From contig NC_089306.1 of assembly GCF_000512565.2 (NCBI RefSeq), forward strand, positions 930,001 to 994,000: DNA of 64,000 nucleotides. Direction: 5' to 3'. Positions within the stretch are counted from its first letter, which is position 1; the number at the start of each line of letters is the position of its first letter. This DNA is from Kwoniella dejecticola CBS 10117 (Eukaryota > Basidiomycota > Tremellomycetes > Tremellales > Cryptococcaceae). This document shows, piece by piece, positions 11,230-20,712 of the stretch. The notes under the pieces are model-generated. The model saw only the letters and a list, made by a program, of their open reading frames with translations, was not told the DNA's origin and ran no database searches. A program made the position numbers and the translations under genes.

Positions 11230-12014
11230 GCTGCTCAGCTGTACAGTCGCGTCGGAAGAGGTGTGAAGTACATACTAGGGAGAGTGAGAGCAGATCATTC
11301 TGAACGAGACTTCAACCCCACAATCTTAACTACGTATATATAGACTTCATCGTTGAACATCATCTACGGAACAAAAAGCTATATCCTCCTCGTACCGGAC
11401 AGATGAAACTCTTCTGTTGGATGCCTCGCCCATCCGGCGACTTTGATGAAGCCGCATTCCACACACTAGAAGCAATTCTGCCGCGACTCTCTACCTTTCA
11501 GACAACTTTGATGCACCCCTTGGTCATACTAGGTATATCGAGGTTTTGTGTGCTCGACAACTTCGACGATCATTGCGATCACCGGTGCTGTTGAGCTGGA
11601 TGATGTGGTAGTCTACCTTTCGCCTGATCCCCACTTTGTAGCACCAGTCTTGCACGTTAACCTTTCACGGAGAATTTTTCAAACGCTGCAAAGGACGCCT
11701 TTTGTGTCCCCGCCAAGCGGTGATTGAGATGTTTTAGTCTAAGGGGCAACCTAATTCGCTACCCTAGGTCTGCGCCACCGCCCCACCCATCACAAAAGGG
11801 CGCAACTGGGGAAGTTGTGTACAGGCAATCTGGTTTCATCCTCACCATGTCTTTGAGTCGTGTTCTCTGCGCGATCCAACTTCACGCACATAGTACATCC
11901 CTTTGCTGAGCGCTTCAGATATGCTGGGTAACGTTATGAACCATTTGGTCTCTCACGAACACCCATTTTTTGTACTCTGCATACCTCAACAATTGCTGAA
12001 CACTCATCACAAGA
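11230..12014. promoter_or_regulatory. Shared divergent promoter region Zn1/K1
   Basis: A 785-base gap between two genes reading away from each other. It contains a CGCCAAGCGG block at 11711-11720 and an AACTGGGGAAGTTGTGT block at 11804-11820, each with a counterpart in the Zn2/K2 gap in the same order. A TATATATA run lies on the Zn1 side near 11335. Small open frames inside are not convincing genes. Confidence 0.5.
11804..11822 (+). promoter_or_regulatory. Copy 1 of shared GGGGAAGTTGT promoter element (K1)
   Basis: AACTGGGGAAGTTGTGTAC lies 211 bases before the K1 start and differs by few bases from the 27-base block found before K2 and K4. Position and conservation in otherwise diverged DNA suggest a regulator site; the factor is unknown. 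Confidence 0.45.
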
Positions 12015-14702
12015 ATGACCGATGAACCCCCCGAGAAGATGAGGGTATCCGCTCAGCCTTTGATTAATCTGACCAACTGTCGCCGCCGCTTCTTCGAGAC
12101 ATATAGCCCTACCGCAGGTTGTCGATTGTTCATTAAACGCTCTGCGACCCGCGAAGAAGCAAATCAAAGACTCAATCTAGCCGGAGCGCCGGCTGATGCC
12201 CTGATCCAACGTTCGTACACCTCACTTCAAAATGAGGCTCTTGCATTACACTGGATCAAAACCAATACAAACATCCCTGTCCCAAACGTCTTCGCCGCGT
12301 ATGAAGATCGAGGTTGTTTTTACCTCATCCATCAGTATGTCGAGGACTGTATACCAGCTTTCGATGCAGACAAACGGTTAGAGCCCTACATCGCCAAGCA
12401 ATTAGACGGTTTTTTACAGGAATTGCATCGATGCCGAAGTAAGACGATTCATAGCTTTACAGAACAGCTGCACCTGCCGGCTCGGATGGCCTTTACAAAA
12501 ACTTACTTATCCCATCTCAAGTACCCTGAGGACCCCGAAAGAGAAAGATATGTACTTTGCCACGGGGATTTGGGCTGGCAGAACGTGATGGTAAATCCCG
12601 TTAGCGGAAAAATAGAAGCTATAATCGATTGGGAATTTGCAGGATTTTGGCCTGTAGAGATCGAAGGTGAATATTGGCGGAGAAGGGGTACGGCAAGCGC
12701 ACATCCCAGCGAACTCAATGATGTGGATATGATAGCAAACCTACTGTACAATCTGAGCAAGAAAGGTCACTTCGATGACTCCTACAAATCTCCCCACGCT
12801 GAAGATATGGAACGATCACCTTTCAGCGAGCGAATGCTGCTGCGTCCGGTAGCCTCGAATCCAACAATCTCTGAATCTCATCAACACACTTCGCATTCGG
12901 GCGGCTTAGGTGGCAGGTCACACGACTCTCATGCCATCTCACCCCTATCGATCACATCACATCCGGAAGTGTCCAACGGAGACAGCAACGACTTGAGCTA
13001 TACTTCACAAGTACAAAACGATGATGGACACTCAGAATCCCATTCGGTCGGCAGTGTCATACAGCAAGTCGACCACTCGGCTCCGCCAGCATCAACATCT
13101 GCCGGAATCGCCCACAGGTCTCCACCTTCACTTCCCGCCATGAGGCAAGACAAGAAATCTAAGAAACGAAAATTGCCGATCTCCACTCTGATCAAGCGAG
13201 TCTTGAGCTCTTTCAAAGTCCCTGGTCCAAAGTCTCGCCAAGACAGCAAAGCCCGAGCACAGAAAAAGCTTTCAATTGCTGAGTCTTCCCCTATCCCTCT
13301 CCCTCATTCCCTGCCTGCCGATAGCGTCATGCATGACCCCATTGAGACGGAAGAGCAGAGGTAAGTCATTTTTCCTGTTAGCAATACAGATAGCTAAGCC
13401 TGTACGATAGTACGGTACCTGAGCAGGAGAGATCTTCGAATCTCCCGCACGAAACCAACACCCATAATTATCTCGAACTTTCTCCATCCAATATAAACCT
13501 TCGCACCGACATGTGAGTAGATCGTGCTGTGTGACACCTATGTTCAGAAGCTGATACAGGCATGTCCGCTTAGCCCACATTGGACCGGAGATACTGGTGG
13601 TGACGAGACCGGGGGAGGAGGACCCTCACTGGAGATGGACTCGGGGTAAGTAACCTGATCTCCCAATGCTTGGTCTTTGCTGAAGCAACATTATCATAGT
13701 GATGTCCCGGAATGGGGTACCATCAAAGCGGAAATGCCGCCTGATCAACCACTCACTACCCGTAGGCTGTCAGTACAGGTTGCTGTCGATGCACGTAAGC
13801 AGGTGGGCGACCACGTTGCAGCTTTACGAAGGTCTGCAATGGTCGATACGCATGCTACCAAAAATTGGCTTGCGGCGGTGGTACACCGAGCACCTGAATA
13901 TTACTACAGAGACCCCTACGGGATGAAACGCAGAATGCTTTCTCAAGGTGAGTCAACATTCCAAACTTGATCTTACATCAGCTCGCTGATACGCCTACAG
14001 AATCATTGCACCTGGTAGAGCTCAGCAACTTGCTTGACAAACCACTGCAAACACTGTCGGATGCACTGCAGGAGTCCGGTAAAGCTTTGAGCTCTTTCCA
14101 AGATGCTCAGTTGCGCGATGTGGCTGTGACTGCGAAGCGGATTGAGCAGAATCCGGCATTCGCCCAAGTAGCCGACAAGCGCGTGGACTATTCGGAGATG
14201 GAGGAGGCAAAATGGGACAACCCGCTGGATCGAGAAGGTGATATGATCAAATGGACTATTTCCGGTGATAGAGATGAGGCTTTCAGTAGAAGCGAGACTA
14301 TCAAATGGAAGGCTATTCGGAAAGTGAGTGAATGTGCAAATTGCTACATTTGAGACTTTGCTAACCCCAGAATCTTTGTAGGCAGCGGAGGATTTACTGC
14401 TCATATCTCATGTCGCCGACTGCCTGCTACCATTTCTACCAGATCGAGACAAGAATCAGAAGAGCCGGTTCAGGAACCATGTCCGAGCGGTCATAGAAGA
14501 CAAAGCTCGTGATCTCATTCTGGGTGGTACAGGAGGTTGGACAATCAGAATTGAGGAAGTGACCGACTGGGTGCCGATCGATCATAAGGCTTTGGGTGTG
14601 CCCGAAGACGAGACTAAGCATCTTGATGACACTATCTCGATAAATGAACGAAGCGCTGAACAGGATATGGCGCTGTTGACCGCTGTTCTCAAGTCCAAGT
14701 AA
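12015..14702 (+). CDS. K1: APH-fold kinase fused to unknown C-terminal region (type I)
   Basis: Predicted 803-residue protein. Exons 12015-13360, 13411-13512, 13574-13645, 13700-13947, 14001-14323, 14382-14702 join in frame. Residues ~20-280 are an aminoglycoside-phosphotransferase/choline-kinase-fold domain: the lysine of FIKR (K41), the helix-C-like NEA glutamate (E74), IPVPNVFAAYED hinge-side sequence, catalytic HGDLGWQN (H183, D185, N190) and metal-binding IIDWEFAG (D205). A Ser-rich linker holds a basic helix (LIKRVLSSFK). The C-terminal ~300 residues are shared only with the other K genes here: DVPEW, ...SVQVAVDARKQ, LHLVELSNLL, DRDEAF, SETIKWKAIRK, NQKSRFR, LGGTGGW, DWVPID, GVPED. I know no family for it. 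Start could also be the second Met at 12039, which matches the paralogues' N-termini better. The substrate is unknown; kinase activity is inferred from intact catalytic residues. Confidence 0.85.
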
Positions 14703-15314
14703 TTCTTACCGAGACCAGGCATTCTGATACAGTATGCATGTCTTTACCAAGCATACAGTCGGTGCAAGAACTAATGATCTGCGAAACAATAGCTCCATAC
14801 ATCGCGGTTCCATCCCACCGGTCGAGGCAGCGGTCCATCAATCTTAAAGGGACTGTATATGGATCAGGCTTTAGTAGCTGAACAGTATTTGGAGTGGACT
14901 GTGGATATCCGGAACCATATGGTACATATGAACTTTGTGAATGACTCGAGATACATTCTAAACTCTTGGAAAAAAACATCTGGCGATTCTCATCACATAG
15001 TGCAATATCACAATGCATGCAGGACACGACGTACGTACATACATAAAATCTAGACAATCAGTACACTGCCACACAGCCAGCTGTGCGATTGAAAAATCGA
15101 ATACTGCGTATTTGATTAACTTTCACGCACGATCCTCAAGGAATCAGTCTATATGGTTCGCACTTGCTACGAAAGGGAGCTCCAAGCCGCGACAGCCTAG
15201 AAGCCCTCGTATTTGTTTCGATTGAGTAGCCCACGAGTGACTGATTCGGGCATTTCTTGTTAGTAGTCAACTGCGCCACGGGTAGTAAAGACGAGAAACT
15301 TACCAATCGGGCAC
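14703..15314. other. Convergent gap K1/Zn2
   Basis: Tail-to-tail intergenic region. Nothing gene-like or repeated was recognised. Confidence 0.55.
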
Positions 15315-16814
15315 TCAGATGAGGGTCGATTTCACTATCCTAGCATTCTTGATTTCCGCGTACTTCTGCTTGTTCGTGGCGATGCATAACTTACAAAGCT
15401 CACTAACCTGACTTGATTCGGCGCTGGCGTAGCAATGAGAGCAGAAGTATACCTGGTCTCTAGCGAATTCGACGGGAATGATAGGCATGTCGTTACCATG
15501 CAATGTACATCGATTGACGTATTGTAAACCCTTCTGCCTGGGACCAAGATCGGGACGATCGATGACTTTGGGACCACCAGTCGCGTGTCGACAGCCTTTG
15601 CAGCAATATTTTTTTGGCTCGTCAAACGTCCACTTGTGAGTGGGATTACGAATCAGAGGCTGTCGAGTGTTATTGCATTTCTGACTTTTACACTTGACAT
15701 ACCAGAAGCCGGAATTCTCCAAGGTGTTTTTGATTCTGCCATATGACCCGCAAGCCCACTTGTAGTTGCTGTCTTCTGGTGGAGAGGCGCTTTCGAAGGT
15801 AGTAGCACCATGTGGGATAGCTCTGGTATAGCCATGTTGAGGGCATTCGCCGACCGAGTCGAATGAATCTCCCTCCGCTTTATACACGTATTCGCACTGA
15901 CTGCACGTCAAATAGTATCCAACGCAGAAAGACTGCCCGTTATATTCGATAGGTGTTGGGGCTGCGGTGATTTGAGCGATACTCATTCCTTGAAAGCGAG
16001 GTGCGTTTGGATTGATTGAGACAGACCCAGGCTGAGAGTATGCTGGAGGAGGACTTCTGGTAGGTACCGGGGTCTGTAGGGTTTCAGATTCTGGTATCGA
16101 CTCGGTAGGATGGTTTCTGGCGGAAGTGATTATAGGCTGGGGATTGACCCGAGAGGAGCAGACTCTCTGATTCGCGAAAGAATTCCCAGTATAATGCCCA
16201 ACCCTTCCGAGGGGGGCCTGGGTCCTAGCTTGTTGGTTTGATCCGGATGCAGAGCTTGCAGTGGAGTTTTGAGGGAGTCTCGATGGAGGTGTGTTGATGG
16301 TATGAGAACTGGACTGAGCAGGAGCAGGAGGGGAACGCTGTGCCACTCTTGGTGCAGCAATAAGACTGGCAGTGGTCACAGACGCATTGGAAGAAGCGGA
16401 TCTGGGAGCTGGACCCAAGGAGACAGCGCTCACGCGCAATGGGGCGGTCGATTGTGGAGAGGATGACGCATTGGGTGGAGTGTGGCTGGCAGAGAGGTTA
16501 TCAAAGTTGCGATTCCCGACCGGCTGTTGGTATGAGGACGGAGGGTAGTAGCGACCGGTGTCAGTGCTGTGCTGAGGTCGGGATGGCGGTTGAGCAATCC
16601 CAACTTGATGACCGTGGTGAGGCATCAGAGGGGTAGGGAATGGAATGATCCCTTGAGAATTGAGCTGGGGGTTTGTACTATTGTCTTGAGGAGGATAAGG
16701 GGTAATCTTGGGAATGGGAGGTTCTTCAAGGAGATCCACCCGTGATCCGCTTGACCCATGCCGCCTGTGACCCAAGTTGGCCATCGACTGGACTTTTTTG
16801 ACGAATAATCCCAT
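15315..16814 (-). CDS. Zn2: cysteine-rich CxxC-array protein (family paralogue 2)
   Basis: Single-exon protein of 499 residues, paralogue of Zn1. The N-terminus (FVKKVQSMANLGHRR, then VDLLEEPPIP and TPYP) matches the Zn1 start motif. A Ser/Pro/Thr/Gln-rich middle leads to the cysteine region: CSQC, ECPQHG, CGSYG, CKSQKC, CCKGC, CTLHG, PVEFARDQVYFC, CSHC, CKLC. Two pairs present in the paralogues have lost a cysteine here (CGSYG where Zn3 has CKSCG, and CTLHG where the others have CRTC or CPSC), so at least one metal site may be changed. It is divergently paired with kinase K2. No function is assigned. Confidence 0.85.
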   Translation of the reverse strand: MGLFVKKVQSMANLGHRRHGSSGSRVDLLEEPPIPKITPYPPQDNSTNPQLNSQGIIPFPTPLMPHHGHQVGIAQPPSRPQHSTDTGRYYPPSSYQQPVGNRNFDNLSASHTPPNASSSPQSTAPLRVSAVSLGPAPRSASSNASVTTASLIAAPRVAQRSPPAPAQSSSHTINTPPSRLPQNSTASSASGSNQQARTQAPLGRVGHYTGNSFANQRVCSSRVNPQPIITSARNHPTESIPESETLQTPVPTRSPPPAYSQPGSVSINPNAPRFQGMSIAQITAAPTPIEYNGQSFCVGYYLTCSQCEYVYKAEGDSFDSVGECPQHGYTRAIPHGATTFESASPPEDSNYKWACGSYGRIKNTLENSGFWYVKCKSQKCNNTRQPLIRNPTHKWTFDEPKKYCCKGCRHATGGPKVIDRPDLGPRQKGLQYVNRCTLHGNDMPIIPVEFARDQVYFCSHCYASAESSQVSELCKLCIATNKQKYAEIKNARIVKSTLI

Positions 16815-17031
16815 AATTCTTGAATGTCAAGATGGAGAGTGAGGAGGTGAGGTGTGGTGAGGTGAGCTCTGTATTTTGCGGTCGAAATCGAATTGGGTCA
16901 ATGAGCCTCGGTCATCAAGCGAGCGAAATTTTTTGCTGCGCATTTATATCATAATCCTGGACAATGTCAGAAGACGATGCACAATAGATCATGCACCAAA
17001 ATGGTCATTGATACATGCAATTGCCGTTTAT

Positions 17032-17046
17032 GGCGAGGCTAAGCGG
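17032..17046 (+). promoter_or_regulatory. GGCGAGGCTAAG element, copy in Zn2/K2 gap
   Basis: GGCGAGGCTAAGCGG is about 220 bases upstream of the Zn2 start. A near-identical GGCGAGGCTAAGGGG lies before Zn3 (28794-28808), and CGCCAAGCGG in the Zn1/K1 gap is a weaker relative. Confidence 0.4.
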
Positions 17047-17411
17047 TTTTGATGGTGCAGAAGTGCCATCATTCTTCTCGCCTATGATGACACGCAAAAA
17101 TCTCTCACCCCGCTTCAGATCTTCGCGTCTCAAAGTATGTGTATCTGATCATTCCGAATAGTTTCGATCAAATCCAATCAATTTTCCGCGATAAGATTCG
17201 CTTCGGCCAGATGCGATCAGCGAAAGGTACCCCACTTTTAGATCGGTCACCACAAAAGTCGACGTTTAGGGGAAGATAAGGTTTAGTTTCAAGGAGGTTG
17301 GATCTACATTAAAGAGGTTTCATCATCCATCAGCACCAAGATGACCTCCTTTCGGCCATGCGGCTTCAACACGACTTATAGCGTATGCGCCCTGGCCCAT
17401 CAATCTGAGTA

Positions 17412-17438
17412 GGGATCAAACAGGGGAAGTTGTATGTG
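17412..17438 (+). promoter_or_regulatory. Copy 2 of shared GGGGAAGTTGT promoter element (K2)
   Basis: A 27-base block starting GGGATCAAAC and ending AGGGGAAGTTGTATGTG, 258 bases before the K2 start. It is identical at all 27 positions to the block 255 bases before the K4 start. The same distance and orientation in both promoters support a regulatory role or a recent shared origin. Confidence 0.6.
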
Positions 17439-17669
17439 CTGCACTCCCTACATGAAGAACAATAAGGCATTATGTGATGTTGCTTCGTAGTCTTGCAAAA
17501 GCCCAACTCGTCTGTTCCTTCTCACTTCAATCCCAACGACACTTCCCAATCCACATCTTCGTTCATCCATTCAGCAGGATTGCGGTCAGCGCTGACTCGC
17601 TGCTGTCATTCTCTTTTCGCTAACTCGCATCTGTCTCATGGACTTTGATCTTCCTTCATCGTCACCACC

Positions 17670-20316
17670 ATGCCAGTCTCCCTCCAGCCGTATATCGAGC
17701 TCACCACTAGTCGACGACGCTTTTTCGAGGCCTACAGTCCTAGCGCCGGCTGCCGATTATTCATCAAACGATCAGCGACTATCGAAGAAGCTACCAAGAA
17801 GCGCAATCGCGCTGGTGCTCCGGCCGACGCCTTAGTCCAGCGGTCCATCTCATCGCTGCAAAACGAGGCTCTTGCTCTCACTTGGATAAGACAGAACACG
17901 AAGATCCCTGTACCAAACATCTTTGCCTGCTACGAAGATCGAGGCTGCTTTTACTTGATCGAAGACTACGCTGAAGACTGTATACCTGCTACTCGATCCG
18001 AAAAACATCTACACCCCTATATTTCGAACCAGCTGGAAACCGTACTGGAAGAACTTCATAGATGTAGAAGCTCAAAGCTTTGTAGTTTCACCGATCAACT
18101 GCATCTACCAGCACGTATGGCTCAAACCAAGACATTTCTTTCCCACCTCCAGTATCCAGAGGACGAGCGAGAGCGTTATGTTCTGTGTCATGGAGATTTG
18201 GGTTGGCAGAATGTCATGGTGCACCCAGAGACTGGAGAGATAAAAGCTATCATAGACTGGGAGTTTGCTGGGTTTTGGCCGGTCGAAATAGAAGGCCAAT
18301 ATTGGAGAAGGTTTGGAACAGCCAGTGCGTTCCGGAACGAGGTGGACGATGTGGATTCCATCGCCGAGTTGCTCTACAATTTGAGCGTCAAAGGTTATTT
18401 CGAAGAAGATTACAAGTCTCCTCATGTGGAGGACATGGAACGTCTACCTTATCCCCATGACCAGTCACCAGCCTCCAACGCAGGTGGATCCGCTCCTCAT
18501 ACGGCAGCCCAGTACGCTCCAAACAACTTAGCCGACGAACAGAACAGCCATGGGACTGTATCTATCCCCCATGACCGGTACCATACCGCACAGGAGGGCG
18601 ATCAACTCCCCGTATCAGACCTTAACGATGTCCAGCTTCCGACCATAACGCCTTCGAGAACGTCAGAGTCTCATGACCCACGCGATAAACCTGAACTACC
18701 GAAAAACGAGACCAAGGACGCTGGATCGTCTCCGCCCAGAAAGAATCATAAGAAAAGCTACAAGCTACCAGGAATGATCAAGCGATTGTTCAAGCGGAGG
18801 AAGCCTGTTCCCAAGGCTGACCCACCTCATGTTACGGAAGCAGCAGAAGGTCCGGCAAATCTGGCGAAAGCCGATGCCCAGATTCTTCCTACTGCTGCGC
18901 TCAATGATGAATCCAGCCCCAGGTTACAAGATGCGCCAGGACTGCCAAGTCCGTGAGTGTTTTGATACTCAGCGACTCCGCAAGATTTCATCGCTGACAA
19001 GGTACTCCGGATCTTTAGTCTCGATGATGTGCACTCCTTGACCACCCAAAAAGAGGTCCAAAACAATACACAGCTGGGAGAAGAGCATGCTCAGGAAGAA
19101 GAACGTCTGTCCAAAAATATGCAAGCCATTCAGTGCCACATGCACAAAAGCGAACAAACATCACAAAGTCATATGCGATCCCAACTAGTCCCAACTGGGC
19201 TGGACTTGACGATAAGAAATATCCCTTGATTGAGGAAAAGCTGGAGTCCGGGTATGTAGAATCAAAGATCCCCTTCGAATGACAATGCGTCTGTCGCTGA
19301 AACTCCTGTTAGTGATGTCCCGGAATGGTCTTCTTTGAATGTAACGCTACCGAGCAACGGGTCAATTGTCTCTCGGACATTGGCCGTCCAAGTCGCTATA
19401 GCTGCCAGACACAAAGTAGCTGGAAACAGCGCTGCTCTCGGTCGCGCAATTCAGGTTGATCAACATGCGACCAAGGACTGGCTTGCAGCGATGGTCAATC
19501 ATGCACCAGAGTACTATAGGCTTGGCGGCGGAGAGAAGGAATCTAGATCAGTATACGAAGGCAAGTCGATCATGGCTCACGTTCTGATAGCAGGCAGATC
19601 ACCAGCTGACCAACTTCGCCGTGGCCGTCATATAGAATGTTTACATCTCCTCGAGCTAGACAGCCTACTCGTAAAGCCCCTCTCCACCTTGTCGAAAGCT
19701 TTGACCGAGTCAGCCGCAGCACTTGGCAGATTCCAAGAACGACAGCTACTTGATATGGCCACGGACGAGCAGCGAATGGAGCTGGACCCTAATTTTGCTG
19801 AACGAGCTCATAAGTTTGTGCCGTCTACGGTATTCGAAGAAGCAAATTGGAGTAATCCGATAGATAGAGAAGGAGACCTGATCAAGAGAGATATTCATGG
19901 TGATAGGGACATAGCCTTGAGGGATAGTCAGACGATCAAGTGGGAGGCTTTACGCAAGGTATGGTTTTGGCTTTTCGTTTCTTGACCGTGTATTTTGATG
20001 TTAATGCTTTGTTTGGCCTTCTCAGGCGGCCGAAGAAATCCTCATAATTACTCATACTGCCTGCTCGCTGTTGCCATACCTTCCGGATAGAAACCAAAAT
20101 CAGAAAAGTCGTTTTCTCGATGAGACTCGAGCGTGCATGGAAGACAAAGCACGGGATATGATTCTCGGAGGTATAGGAGGATGGTTGATCAAGGTGGAGC
20201 ACGATGATAATTGGGAACCGATTGATCATCATGCCCTCGGAGTCCCTGATGAGGTCAATCGGGATCCGGAAACAGAAATTGTCGGAGACTTTGGCGCTGG
20301 CACGTCAGATGTATGA
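17670..20316 (+). CDS. K2: APH-fold kinase fused to unknown C-terminal region (type I)
   Basis: Predicted 773-residue paralogue of K1, apparently intact. Exons 17670-18952, 19019-19132, 19189-19251, 19313-19560, 19636-19958, 20026-20316; intron phases equal those of K1 and the fourth (248 nt) and fifth (323 nt) exons have exactly the same length. The kinase domain has FIKR, NEA, HGDLGWQNVMV and IIDWEFAGFWP. The linker carries a basic helix (MIKRLFKRRK). C-terminal blocks DVPEW, RTLAVQVAIAARHK, LHLLELDSLL, SETIKW-like SQTIKWEALRK, NQKSRF and LGGIGGW are conserved. The fourth intron begins GCAAGT, not GT (19561-19635); its 75 nt are also an open in-frame stretch, so it may be a GC-AG intron, a retained insert, or both. 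Start ATG aligns with K4 (MPVSLQPY / MPMSLQPY). Confidence 0.85.
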
Positions 20317-20712
20317 CATTCCCCAAGGACCAAGCGGCGAAGCTTGATACCTGTTGATGCATATGAGAGTGAACCGGTTTCACATATTCTACTGCCGTGC
20401 GAAATGACTGGCGGACTCTGCGTACTGTATTGACAGGGTGAGTCAACCAGTCACCCAAGTTGGCTTAGAGATCATAATCACGCGTCTGAAAGTGACGCCA
20501 TACCAAAATACATAAGCAATGCGATGCATCCAGTGCATCTTCTCAATAGAGATGAGAACGTGTAGAATGGTGGACTACTTACTCTACTACGAGCTGTGAG
20601 CATGCCCCTTGCAAAGAAGGCACATACAGGTGTTAAGCTCAGAACGGGAACGGGCGGATCCAGGCTGAGTTCGGTATCTCGATGATCGACCTCTAACTCA
20701 GATATATATAAT
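20317..20712. other. Convergent gap K2/K3
   Basis: Tail-to-tail gap of about 400 bases. No gene or repeat seen. Confidence 0.55.

Larger units (their letters stand above)
16815..17669. promoter_or_regulatory. Shared divergent promoter region Zn2/K2
   Basis: An 855-base gap between divergent genes. It carries GGCGAGGCTAAGCGG at 17032-17046, which reappears before Zn3, and the 27-base GGGGAAGTTGT block at 17412-17438, which is identical before K4. The order matches the Zn1/K1 gap, consistent with segmental duplication. Confidence 0.5.
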
